A stretch of DNA of 56,874 nucleotides, from NCBI GenBank assembly GCA_937884755.1, contig CAKZYJ010000075.1, positions 1 to 56,874 on the forward strand, in the 5' to 3' direction. The position numbers and the translations under genes were made by a program. Shown here piece by piece: positions 18,553-26,461 of the stretch. This DNA is from an uncultured Flammeovirgaceae bacterium. GTDB taxonomy: Bacteria; Bacteroidota; Bacteroidia; Cytophagales; Cyclobacteriaceae. A model generated the notes under the pieces. That model saw only the letters and a list, made by a program, of their open reading frames with translations, was not told the origin of the DNA and did not search any database. Position 1 is the first letter of the stretch. Each line of letters begins with the position of its first letter.

Positions 18553-19242
18553 TTACCCCATCAACTGGCGATAGGTACGTATGCCTCTTTTTTCGGCTTG
18601 GGCTAGGAGTTTAAGCAGCAGATGAGCCGTGAGGAAAGCATCTCCGGCGGCGGTGTGGCGGTCGTTGGGGGTAAGATGGTAGCGTTGGCATAGGGCATCC
18701 AGACTGTAGTGGGCGGGGTTTTGTGCGCCGGGCATGGTATTGAACCGATCTAGACGCTTCGCGAGCTGGGCCGTATCTAGAGTGGGGTTTCGTAAGCGCA
18801 CTTTGTAATCAGTGTAATGCCGGTGCAGGGCCTGATTGATGATCTGCTCATCAAAGGCGGCGTGATGGGCCACTAGTACGGCTCCTTCAATAAACGACAA
18901 CCACTCTGGTAAGACCTCTGATTCGGAAGTACCTTCGGTGAGGGATTGCTGGGTGATTCCGTGTACGCCAACCTGCTCTGCAATATCTACATCAGTTTGA
19001 AGGAGAGTGAACTCTAGGCTCTGTTCAACTCGGATAGACCGATCTTGTACTACCACCGCTCCCAGCGACAACCAATGATCTTTCTTTGGGTTCAGTCCGG
19101 TAGTCTCGGTATCGTACACCACAAAGCGAATTTGCTGGAGAGGTAGGGAAGCCGCGGGTTTGGTACGAGCTGCCTGTTGGTACCGCACAATGAAGTCGGG
19201 AGGAGGCTCGGTTGGGGGAGAAGTACGGCGGAACCACTTCAT
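18553..19242 (-). CDS. DEDDh 3'-5' exonuclease (DNA polymerase III epsilon-like)
   Basis: A 229-residue exonuclease. ExoI FVVYDTETTGLNPKKDHWLS gives the D-E pair, ExoII HHAAFDEQIIN the second Asp, and ExoIII RHTAAGDAFLTAHLLL the H-x4-D that defines DEDDh enzymes. It overlaps by four bases the 639-residue cNMP/CBS/DUF294 gene upstream, a pairing common in Bacteroidetes and Proteobacteria. It has no polymerase partner here; repair or nucleotide-signal-linked degradation is inferred. Confidence 0.88.
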   Translation of the reverse strand: MKWFRRTSPPTEPPPDFIVRYQQAARTKPAASLPLQQIRFVVYDTETTGLNPKKDHWLSLGAVVVQDRSIRVEQSLEFTLLQTDVDIAEQVGVHGITQQSLTEGTSESEVLPEWLSFIEGAVLVAHHAAFDEQIINQALHRHYTDYKVRLRNPTLDTAQLAKRLDRFNTMPGAQNPAHYSLDALCQRYHLTPNDRHTAAGDAFLTAHLLLKLLAQAEKRGIRTYRQLMG

Positions 19243-21158
19243 CGGCGAAAGAAATCAAGCTGGAAACGGTGGCGCAAAACCTGCTGCACATCCCGGATCA
19301 CTCCAAAAATAGAACGAAGCATTTCGCGCTCCAAATGGCTAAGTGCCTCAGGGTTAATATATCTCCCGGAGTCGCCTTGGTTAAGTCCCTCGCGGGTTCT
19401 GATCTCAATTAGTTTGTCGTAAGCATCGGCGGCTTCCTGATAGAGGGAAGCGTGGGCCGGATCGGACTTGGCAACCTCCTGAAAGCGGCGCTGGGTGTTG
19501 GTGACCTCGGGGAGATGGGCTTCGTAGGCCAGTACCCGGGCGGCATCGGTCAGGGGCATCATGGCGCGGCGCTTAATATCAAAACTGTCTTCGTGCTCCC
19601 CACTTTTCTCCAGCACAAACTTCCGAAAGAAACTCAGTGGGGGCGGGTTGAGTAAAGCGTTATTCGCCAGATGATTCATAAACAGCGATTCAGACTCCAA
19701 CTGATCAAAAATATAGGCTCGTATGGTTTCGGCCATAGCCACATCGCCTACGGTAGTCCGGAAATCGAAGAAGATGGCAGCGTGCAGTAAGGACTGCGTG
19801 TCGGGCACCTGAATCCAGTGCTTAAATTGCTGTTGCCAATCGCTTAGCGATGTACACCATTTGGGGTTACTAGCCATTACCTCGGCTGGGCAGCGAGCAA
19901 AGCCACATTCTACTAAGGTATCAACCACTCTTTCGGATAAAGCCAGATAGTATTCTTTCGTAACCTCAGCTTCCTCCGTCGGAGGATCGTGGTAGACCAG
20001 CGCATTATCCAGATCGGTACGGAGCAGTTGTTCTTCTCGCCCTTCACTGCCTAGTGAGAGCCAGCAGAAGTCTGAGGAGGGAGTAGCGTAGCCTTGTTTC
20101 TTCAAATCTTCCTGAGCCCAGGTCACGCTTTTAGCAATCAGCGCATCATTAATCACCGTGATGAGGGATGAGATAGTCCGGATGGCAATTCCCTGATGGA
20201 TATACTGCTGAATCATGGTTTCGGCCCGGTCGCGCAGTTCGGCTAATTGACTAACCACCTTAGCTTTATAGATCTCCCGCAGCAGAATAGCTGGATTATT
20301 CTCCTGAAGCAACAGCAGATCGCGATTGCTGACCATACCCAGGGCTTCGCTGTTGGGACTACCGTCTTTGGTCATGCAAATGTGGTGCACGTTGTGCTGC
20401 ATCATCCGAATAAGTACCTCGGCAATGGTCTGATGCAGCCCCGCCGTAATCACTGGCTGACTCATGACTTTAGATACCGGAGTATTCAGTGGCAATTTAC
20501 CAGTGGCTACCCAGTCGCGCAGGTCAGTATCGGTTACAATACCTAGTGGGTGATGGGCAGCACTGGTGATGATAATAGACCCGACGCGCCAGTCCGACAT
20601 TTGCTGAGCAGCTTGTTGCAGACTGGTGTCGGAAGCGCAGTACAGTAAATTATCAAAGGTAGCCGGGGGCAGTGCCTGTTGCAGGGGAGTAGTGAATAGC
20701 GAAGTTTCCTGCGGAAACGACCAGGGGGCTGCTTCCTCTACAGTGGTTTTGGCTTGGCGAGCCAGCCCAGAAGCAAAGAATAAGGCTACCTGTGAGTTAT
20801 CTTTAAGAGCGGGCCGAAACTGCTGAACACTAACGGCGTACACCAACGTTTCTTCCTGCGCCTGCGCGGTTAAAACGTAGTTCTGCTGCGTAATTAGGGA
20901 GCGTACCCCAAAGACGTCACCTTCGCCGCAAATATCAATTAATTCATCTTGCTTGCGCAGGCAAACGGCTCCCTGTTGCACAATAAAAAAGTGCGTAGCC
21001 GGAGGATCGCCCTCCTTAAAAATGATTTCGTCGGGTGGGTAGTACTGAACCAGGCTCATAGCCGCTAGCTGATGCACAAACTCGGCGGAGCAGTAAGAAA
21101 AGGGAGGGTGTTCCTTCAGAAATTCGTAAACCCGGTGTTGTATGGTGTTGGACGGCAT
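19239..21158 (-). CDS. Cyclic-nucleotide-binding / CBS / DUF294 nucleotidyltransferase-like protein
   Basis: A 639-residue cytoplasmic regulator. About 15-135: cNMP-binding domain (YYPPDEIIFKEGDPPATHFF, ICGEGDVFGVRSL). About 165-300: two CBS motifs (MSDWRVGSIIIT, VMSQPVITAGLHQTIAEV). About 335-470: DUF294 GlnD-like nucleotidyltransferase with LSLGSEGREEQLLRTDLDNA, keeping the G-S and D-x-D metal residues. The rest is the DUF294 C-terminal helical domain. Proteins of this form are often encoded next to a sodium/solute symporter; here only the epsilon-like exonuclease is adjacent (4-base overlap). Confidence 0.9.
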   Translation of the reverse strand: MPSNTIQHRVYEFLKEHPPFSYCSAEFVHQLAAMSLVQYYPPDEIIFKEGDPPATHFFIVQQGAVCLRKQDELIDICGEGDVFGVRSLITQQNYVLTAQAQEETLVYAVSVQQFRPALKDNSQVALFFASGLARQAKTTVEEAAPWSFPQETSLFTTPLQQALPPATFDNLLYCASDTSLQQAAQQMSDWRVGSIIITSAAHHPLGIVTDTDLRDWVATGKLPLNTPVSKVMSQPVITAGLHQTIAEVLIRMMQHNVHHICMTKDGSPNSEALGMVSNRDLLLLQENNPAILLREIYKAKVVSQLAELRDRAETMIQQYIHQGIAIRTISSLITVINDALIAKSVTWAQEDLKKQGYATPSSDFCWLSLGSEGREEQLLRTDLDNALVYHDPPTEEAEVTKEYYLALSERVVDTLVECGFARCPAEVMASNPKWCTSLSDWQQQFKHWIQVPDTQSLLHAAIFFDFRTTVGDVAMAETIRAYIFDQLESESLFMNHLANNALLNPPPLSFFRKFVLEKSGEHEDSFDIKRRAMMPLTDAARVLAYEAHLPEVTNTQRRFQEVAKSDPAHASLYQEAADAYDKLIEIRTREGLNQGDSGRYINPEALSHLEREMLRSIFGVIRDVQQVLRHRFQLDFFRR

Positions 21159-21244
21159 AGGTTGTGTAGGCGGACGGTAGGTTGAGAAAGTAGCACTTCA
21201 CCTGCACAAATGCAAGTGAGTACTCAGTAGCTTGTCAGTGCTCG

Positions 21245-21284
21245 AATAAAAAACCGGTAGCCAGCGGGTGCTCACTTCCGGTTT
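21245..21284 (-). terminator. Stem-loop terminator after the 214-residue gene
   Basis: The minus strand has AAACCGG ... CCGGTTT (7-bp stem with GC-rich internal loop) followed by TTTTATT. Confidence 0.65.
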
Positions 21285-21306
21285 GGGTTTGGGGTTAATT
21301 AGTCTT

Positions 21307-21951
21307 TTACGAGCGTACTTCAATGCCTAGCGCTTCCAGTAACTGCGGCTGGTCCATCAGGGCCACTTCGGCTACGCGGCTGAATCGGTCAAACCAGGTT
21401 TCCCAGGCTTCCAGTGCCTGATTACGGTATTGGGTAGCCTGCTGGGCTTCGGCCTGTTTGTTCTGCCGGTTACCGAGCACATCAACCAATGTATCGGCCA
21501 TGGCCTGTGCCTGCGTAATCTCTTCAGTCACCACTCCGAATTTCTTGAGTGTATTAATGGCCGGGGTGGTAAGGCGACGGTAGAAGGTACGGATTTGATC
21601 CAGCTTTCCGGCCCGTACGGTAGCGCGAGGGCCATTCAACTCCAGTGTTTTTTGCCATACTTCATCGTTGCGGAAGGCAAAGCGGGCAATGGTTAAATGA
21701 TTGGTATAAATCGCTAGCAGTTCCTGCTCGTCTTCAGCTAGCTGACGGCTAAGCTCGCTTTTATCGGTGTACAAATCCTTCTGGGTTTGCTGCCATTCCT
21801 CGGCAGCATTCAGTTTATCTTCTCCTTCCAGAATGCGAGCGTCGTTGTAGCCAAACTGGGCCAGGGCGGCTTTAATCTGAGCGTTCTTTCGGGCATTTTC
21901 CAGGGCTAAGCGACCGGCCAGCACCCGTACCTCAATGGTATTTTTCTTCAT
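21307..21951 (-). CDS. Uncharacterised alpha-helical protein (paralogue of 48020-48658)
   Basis: A 214-residue, glutamine/alanine/leucine-rich protein that should be nearly all helix, no signal peptide or membrane segment. I do not recognise a named family. It shares an ordered set of motifs with the protein at 48020-48658: GYNDARILEGE near residue 34, HLTIARFAF, WQKTLELNGPRATVR, a segment ending in FYRRL, GVVTEEITQAQ, and W(F/M)xxFxRxA ... PQLLEALGI at the C-terminus. It is monocistronic with its own terminator. Both copies lie beside palindromic repeat clusters. Confidence 0.8.
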   Translation of the reverse strand: MKKNTIEVRVLAGRLALENARKNAQIKAALAQFGYNDARILEGEDKLNAAEEWQQTQKDLYTDKSELSRQLAEDEQELLAIYTNHLTIARFAFRNDEVWQKTLELNGPRATVRAGKLDQIRTFYRRLTTPAINTLKKFGVVTEEITQAQAMADTLVDVLGNRQNKQAEAQQATQYRNQALEAWETWFDRFSRVAEVALMDQPQLLEALGIEVRS

Positions 21952-22087
21952 GGTTTGTTTTTAACCCTAAAGATAGGGTGGGGGGTATCTCTTTAACTGT
22001 GTTGAGTGAGGGCCTTTCTTACGGAGGTAATGTTCCACGCGTTTTCTTTCTCTTCTTCACATATTCACCACTACTCTCACTCCTCAC

Positions 22088-22220
22088 CGTCATTCCCGGG
22101 CCGCGTAGGCTAACCAAGCAGAATGAAGATCTTCCCTTCCCGTCATTCCTGACGAAGCAGAGCGTAGATCGCCCCTCCCCGTCATTCCGGGCGAAGTGTA
22201 AGACCCGGAATCTCGAACAT
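22088..22220. repeat. Outer palindromic repeat cluster, left flank of the Argonaute cassette
   Basis: Three heads of the form CGTCATTCC(T/G)G begin at 22088, 22141 and 22180, each followed by a piece of the CGAAGC-AGCGTAGATC / GGAATCTCG unit. The same arrangement, inverted, lies at 25645-25790 on the other side of the cassette. No gene is visible in the 449-bp gap 21952-22400. Confidence 0.75.
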
Positions 22221-22261
22221 GGCATCTCTGATACTCACATGTACCACCTCTATACTAGAAC

Positions 22262-22390
22262 GTTAGTGGTATGTTCATTTCTTTTGTCTTGAAACAAAAG
22301 AAACGGAACCAAAGAAAAATTCAAGAAAGCTCAAAGCTTCCCCCCTAAGAGCTGACGCACACCCCGCTGAACTTTCGGGCCTACGCACCG
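22262..22390 (+). repeat. Left arm of 129-bp inverted repeat flanking the Argonaute-Sir2 cassette
   Basis: The reverse complement of this segment aligns without gaps to 25452-25580 with about seven mismatches in 129 positions. It contains a perfect 10-bp hairpin, TTTCTTTTGT at 22278-22287 with ACAAAAGAAA at 22294-22303. It ends 10 bases from the Sir2 stop codon. Confidence 0.92.
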
Positions 22391-22400
22391 GACTGAAAAA

Positions 22401-23474
22401 TTAGAACGGTAAACTTTCATCATCAGGGAAAAGCTGATTTAAACGAGCTATATCAAAGAATTCGTTGAAGAAATCACTTGCCGGACCTATTGATACTTCA
22501 ATATTACTTCCACTTGCAATATCTATCTTATCTTTTATGAATGTAACTTCATCTTCATCGTCTCCAGAATATCTGTTTACTAATAACTTTTTATTATCAT
22601 CTGTCTCTAGACCAAATTTAATTATATCATTTATATGGGCATCCCAAAAGCCATAGCCACATACGATTATTAGTTTTGCATCTAGTATATGTTGCCTAAA
22701 TTCATAAATAAAGAATAAGAAAGGGTCATAATGCCTAACTTTTTGACGAGTGCCGAAGATAATTTCATGTTTCCTAATTCCCATTATTGAACTGTGTATC
22801 AGTTTTTGTTCTTCGTTTCGTTCCCAGTCAATTGAACCATGCATCTTGTAGAGGTATATATCCGGTTCTTTTTTTTCACTAGAGGTACTAAATCGCTGCC
22901 AATCCCAAGAGTGGTTATGCTCACTTTCGTCACCAAACCCTCTCTCTATCAAACATTGTATGTGGTTTCCCTTATTCTCGAAATTACGACATACTTGCTC
23001 TATACAAAGGTCATAGTTCAGAGTAAAGACATTTATAGGGTTGTTATAACTCTTCTGAAGTAACGCTAAATTACGATAGTAATGGGCATCTACTTGGTTT
23101 TTTAAATCAACCCACTCTCTCAATTTGCTAATAATCTTATCCCTAAAATCTCTAACGAATCCAGCAGTGTACCCAACTTTTTCGGTAAACTCTATCCAAC
23201 TTAGTTGAAAAGGTGTTAGTGGATGTTTTTTCTCTAATAACTGAAGTAATTCATCAAGAATGTTTACTAAATCCTCTATATTGAGCGTTTGTTCATGTGT
23301 CTTTTCAATTTGCTCTTTAATGAAGAAGTATAACCCATAATATTCCTTCCAAGAACCACTTAGTTCCTCCTCAATCTTTTCTATCATCTCAGATGTTATT
23401 AATATACCTGCTTCCTGACTAGCTCCTGCACCTAATAATATGATTATATCGTTTTTTTGAAGTTGATACGCCAT
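22401..23474 (-). CDS. Sir2-like (SIR2_2) NADase-type effector of an Argonaute system
   Basis: A 357-residue Sir2-family protein of the antiphage type. Visible motifs: NAD-binding GAGAS at residues 15-19, TLNYD at 151-155, catalytic His212 in MHGSIDW, and GYGFWDAHIND at 273-283. All hallmark residues are intact. Known relatives (Thoeris ThsA, DSR, short-Argonaute-associated Sir2) hydrolyse NAD+ and stop growth of infected cells; that activity is inferred here. In usual short-Argonaute systems Sir2 is fused to an APAZ domain; this protein ends about 75 residues after the last Sir2 motif, leaving no room for APAZ. It follows the Argonaute gene by 4 bases. The region is visibly AT-rich compared with neighbours. 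Confidence 0.88.
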   Translation of the reverse strand: MAYQLQKNDIIILLGAGASQEAGILITSEMIEKIEEELSGSWKEYYGLYFFIKEQIEKTHEQTLNIEDLVNILDELLQLLEKKHPLTPFQLSWIEFTEKVGYTAGFVRDFRDKIISKLREWVDLKNQVDAHYYRNLALLQKSYNNPINVFTLNYDLCIEQVCRNFENKGNHIQCLIERGFGDESEHNHSWDWQRFSTSSEKKEPDIYLYKMHGSIDWERNEEQKLIHSSIMGIRKHEIIFGTRQKVRHYDPFLFFIYEFRQHILDAKLIIVCGYGFWDAHINDIIKFGLETDDNKKLLVNRYSGDDEDEVTFIKDKIDIASGSNIEVSIGPASDFFNEFFDIARLNQLFPDDESLPF

Positions 23475-23478
23475 TGCA

Positions 23479-25302
23479 CTATAGGAACCAGGGTTCAGAA
23501 TTTTCTATTTCAATATCCTTCATGTCACGATTTTTAAATTCACGAATAAAATCTGACACTAAACGACAATAGTAAATTGAAACGGGTAGTGATTTAGCGT
23601 TAAACCCTCTCCAGTTTGCACCAGATAAATTGATAATGTCTTGAATGTAATTTTTCAATATTGTCTCATCTAACTGATTGTTACTGTAATGAAGTTTGAT
23701 GTATGTAGGGCCTGAATACCTTTTTTGGGGTTTTGTATCGTGATACTGAAGTCCTTCAAACCAAACTAAAAACTCAGTGTTAGAAATTTTGACGCAAGAA
23801 CTTTCGTAAGGCGTAAGACTATTCATTGCTTTCTGATAGCCAAAAAACTTGTTATCGGTATTAATTCTAAGCACCAAGAATTCGAGTTTGCCAGACGAAT
23901 ATTCCTCTAGAATACTCTTTATCTTTTCTAACTCTTCGCGTTTAACTTTGAAAGGGGTATGAATAGCAATCTTGTCGTATTCGCTGGAGTATTCACTTAT
24001 AATGTTTTTTAAAGTATCTCCTAGTTTTGTCAGGTATGTTTCTTGTTCTGAATCTTCACTAATAACTTTAAGTGCTTTGTAAAGACCTGAAGAGTCTATC
24101 AAAATAGAATATGCAAAGTATCTCTCATCCTGAGACATTGATTGACTTAATCCTATTATTAAACATTTTTCATTTCTTGGTTTAACCTTCCATGGCTTTC
24201 CACCTAGCTTGGCAAAAATTTGAAGGGCAGTATTACCCATAGAATATTTATTTCTAAGTATTTCATAGCTTAGAAATTGAGTGGCTATTTGATTTGAGGT
24301 AAACTTGTGCTTTATCTTATAGTACAAATCATCATTATCTCCTTTCTTTCTTAAAAGAAAAATTACGATTTTTCTGGAATTTAGAGGTAATTGGTTCAAT
24401 TCTTCAGTTATGGAACTGATAGTACCGTCATCAATAGTATCAGCTCGATAAGACTTAAATTGAAAATCAAATTTGTAATCTTCATTTAATTTTTCCTCAA
24501 GACGTGGATAAAAATCTTTAATGAGATTAACTTCTTCTTTTCTGTAGAGAAAATATATATATGCATGTTCTGAAAAGCTTTCATAAGGCCCATATGTTTT
24601 AATACTATACTGTGATGTTGTCTCAGTATCATCCCCAACTATGTAAGTCTTCTTCTCTAAATAATCAACAGGCAGCAGTTTGTTTGACTCAAAGTCAAGA
24701 TCTGTTTCTAAAAATACACGTTCATAATATTTTTTTGCAAATTTTCTGATTTGAGCATAACGATCAGCATAGAAGTTTGTATTCGCTCTTCCTTTTTCAT
24801 TTAGACTCAAACTGAGCTTTTGTACAACTCTATTAGAAGGTTGATGGTCAGCTCCTAAGAAGCCAAAATCAATTAAAAATCCAAATTCCTGGGAGACATC
24901 TAAAAAATACGGCTCAACCCAGACAATCTGCTTTCCTTCCCGATATTGATCATTTACGAAAGCTATTCTTCTATATTTTCCTTTTCCATATTCAAAAAAA
25001 TCACCACTGTTGAGCTTTGATTTGCAGCTAGCGAGTAATTGATTGTAAATATAGTCGTGAGTTAAGTATCGGTTTTCATCAATCGTAACCTGATATTCCA
25101 GAAATCCCTCTATACTGTCATAACTAACCCAGTACTTCGAATATACATTATTACTAAACTTTAAACTTCTTTCCGATACAGAATTATCAAAGTTCTCTTT
25201 GCGACTCCCAGGTTCCTTTTTTTTACGATAGACTATAAAACTGAAATGTTGATTTTTTAAAGGAGAAAAATTAAGAGCTATGTAGTTATGATTTTCTTCC
25301 AT
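23479..25302 (-). CDS. Prokaryotic Argonaute, catalytically inactive, with extended N-terminal region
   Basis: A 607-residue Argonaute. The MID domain (about 245-375) has the guide 5'-phosphate pocket residues: Tyr327/328-x-Lys region (LYYKIKHKF), Gln342 in IATQFLSYE, and Lys365 in LQIFAKLGGKPW. PIWI spans about 376-607, with C-terminal NLSGANWRGFNAKSLPVSIY. Slicer residues are missing: the expected GID is GLS (384-386) and the second acidic site is IHTPFK (447-452). Residues 1-245 would correspond to N/L1/L2 (APAZ-like) and no clear PAZ is seen, so it is longer than short pAgos (about 450-500) and shorter than long ones (about 700+). First gene of the pair. I infer a guide-dependent sensor for the Sir2 effector. 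Confidence 0.85.
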   Translation of the reverse strand: MEENHNYIALNFSPLKNQHFSFIVYRKKKEPGSRKENFDNSVSERSLKFSNNVYSKYWVSYDSIEGFLEYQVTIDENRYLTHDYIYNQLLASCKSKLNSGDFFEYGKGKYRRIAFVNDQYREGKQIVWVEPYFLDVSQEFGFLIDFGFLGADHQPSNRVVQKLSLSLNEKGRANTNFYADRYAQIRKFAKKYYERVFLETDLDFESNKLLPVDYLEKKTYIVGDDTETTSQYSIKTYGPYESFSEHAYIYFLYRKEEVNLIKDFYPRLEEKLNEDYKFDFQFKSYRADTIDDGTISSITEELNQLPLNSRKIVIFLLRKKGDNDDLYYKIKHKFTSNQIATQFLSYEILRNKYSMGNTALQIFAKLGGKPWKVKPRNEKCLIIGLSQSMSQDERYFAYSILIDSSGLYKALKVISEDSEQETYLTKLGDTLKNIISEYSSEYDKIAIHTPFKVKREELEKIKSILEEYSSGKLEFLVLRINTDNKFFGYQKAMNSLTPYESSCVKISNTEFLVWFEGLQYHDTKPQKRYSGPTYIKLHYSNNQLDETILKNYIQDIINLSGANWRGFNAKSLPVSIYYCRLVSDFIREFKNRDMKDIEIENSEPWFL

Positions 25303-25451
25303 ATAAGGTCATCAATATTCAACCTCTAAATGCCATAATAGCATATTATAACTTAATATACCCAGGCAAATAAGATCTTCAGGATAGTATTTAAGGTGAT
25401 TGACAAATATAACTAAAAGAAACCATCTAGTTTTTTTAGTATCTACGACTT
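25303..25451 (-). promoter_or_regulatory. Upstream region of the Argonaute-Sir2 operon
   Basis: Very AT-rich 149 bp between the Argonaute ATG and the right inverted-repeat arm. On the minus strand a TATATTTG (plus-strand positions 25404-25411) fits the Bacteroidetes -7 consensus, with no convincing -33 TTG. The promoter is inferred to lie inside the inverted repeats, so the cassette would carry its own expression signals. Confidence 0.35.
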
Positions 25452-25580
25452 CGGTGCGTAGGCCTGAAAGTTCAGCGGGGTGTGCGCTAGCTCATCGCGG
25501 GGAAGCTTTGAGCTTTCTTGAATTTTTCTTTGGTTCTGTTTCTTTTGTTTCAAGACAAAAGAAATGAACATACCACTAAC
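25452..25580 (-). repeat. Right arm of 129-bp inverted repeat flanking the Argonaute-Sir2 cassette
   Basis: Partner of 22262-22390; about 122 of 129 positions identical in inverted orientation, most differences clustered near 25486-25498. Contains the same hairpin, TTTCTTTTGT at 25539-25548 with ACAAAAGAAA at 25555-25564. Confidence 0.92.
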
Positions 25581-25644
25581 TTACGAGCTTATAGGTAGCA
25601 CTTTTGAGCAATTACAAGTAGAGCACAATCAGCAGCATCAATGT

Positions 25645-25790
25645 CTGAGATTCCTGATCTACGTTTCACTTCGTCAGGAATGACGTGTAAGATGTGGTCT
25701 CGCTCACTCGATAGGAATGACGAGAAGGGTGGATCTACGTCAGGGCGCGTAGCCTCCACTTCGTCAGACAATGCGGTGCGTGAATGACGG
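25645..25790. repeat. Outer palindromic repeat cluster, right flank of the Argonaute cassette
   Basis: Three tails of the form GGAATGACG end near 25685, 25722 and 25789, preceded by GAGATTCCTGATCTACG, TTTCACTTCGTCAGGAATGAC and a GCGCGTAGCCTCCACTTCG segment. This mirrors the three heads at 22088-22220, and the edges (GAATGACGGTG-x-GAGGAG) also match in inverted form. Confidence 0.75.
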
Positions 25791-25919
25791 TGTGAGGAGG
25801 CCAATGCAAGATTTACCACCAAACTGTACAAAAACCCCCATTTCAACCAACAATTACTAACAATCAGCATAAAAGTGGCTGTTTTCCGGTAATTAACCCC
25901 TATCATTCATCCGTTTAGA

Positions 25920-26205
25920 GAAGGATTCTCGATGAGAAAAATCTTATTTCGGTACTCTAGAGTGAAATTTCCAACTGGAAAAGTCACTCCTAGCACTTTT
26001 GAGTGATATTTCGAACTAGAAAAATTTAATTCGCCCTACTCAAAGTCATTTTTCCAGTCAGGAAAGTCTCAAAAAACACTTTTTTATCGCATTTCCCGCC
26101 AGAAAAATCACTAAAAGAGTGCTGGGAGTCATTTTTCAGATCGAAACAATGACAAAAAAGTGCTTAAAGTCATTTTTCCCAGCCGGAATGTAAGGTTCGA
26201 TCTGC
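25920..26205. repeat. Degenerate 41-bp-period array of palindromic units
   Basis: Unit starts AGT(G/C)A-T-rich are found at 25961, 26002, 26044, about 26087, 26127 and 26168 (steps 41, 42, 43, 40, 41), perhaps with a weaker unit at 25920. Each unit is AGTSATTTTTCC-x4-GGAAAA-TCACT, an imperfect palindrome, followed by a linker containing AGCACTTTT or its complement AAAAGTGCT. No open frame. The rest of the 1159-bp gap 25303-26461 holds the repeats described separately and the promoter region of the next gene. Confidence 0.7.
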
Positions 26206-26382
26206 TTTCTGTCACACTTCGGCGGCGAAAAGTCGTTGCTAGCTGTTTTTTAAAACTTTTCATCTGCCAACATCCATGCTGAAGCAGAAGAACGGGGCTG
26301 CTAGCGGACAAAGACTTTCTCTGAGCACTTAAACAAACCCGCATTTTGTAGGACAATTATCTTCGTTTTGGCTGTTTGGGTG

Positions 26383-26404
26383 GGAGCACGATTAATCGTG
26401 TTCC
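26383..26404. promoter_or_regulatory. 22-bp dyad upstream of the GH140-like gene
   Basis: GGAGCACGATT followed directly by AATCGTGTTCC: an 11-bp inverted repeat with one mismatch, 58 bases before the start codon. It could be an operator or a copy of a dispersed palindrome; the sequence alone does not decide. Confidence 0.45.
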
Positions 26405-26461
26405 TACGTAATTTTGTCATAATTCACTATCATTACCCATCAATCACCAACACAACCACCT

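Noticed and set aside
22019-22292. Open frames on both strands in the left repeat cluster
   Set aside because: They read through the CGTCATTCC palindromes and give low-complexity RNDGKGRSS-type peptides.
22278-22303. Hairpin in the left inverted repeat as the Sir2 terminator
   Set aside because: The stem is perfect but no T-run follows on the minus strand, and the same hairpin lies upstream of the operon in the right arm; it belongs to the repeat.
23479-25302. The Argonaute as an active slicer
   Set aside because: The first catalytic Asp position reads GLS and the second acidic site reads IHTPFK, so the catalytic tetrad is absent.
25589-25906. A 105-codon minus-strand open frame outside the right inverted repeat
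   Set aside because: It runs through the palindromic repeats, has no domain-like pattern and is explained by the repeat sequence.
25920-26205. The 41-bp-period array as a CRISPR array
   Set aside because: Units are diverged at many positions, there are no unique spacers between identical repeats, the linkers themselves repeat, and no cas gene is nearby.
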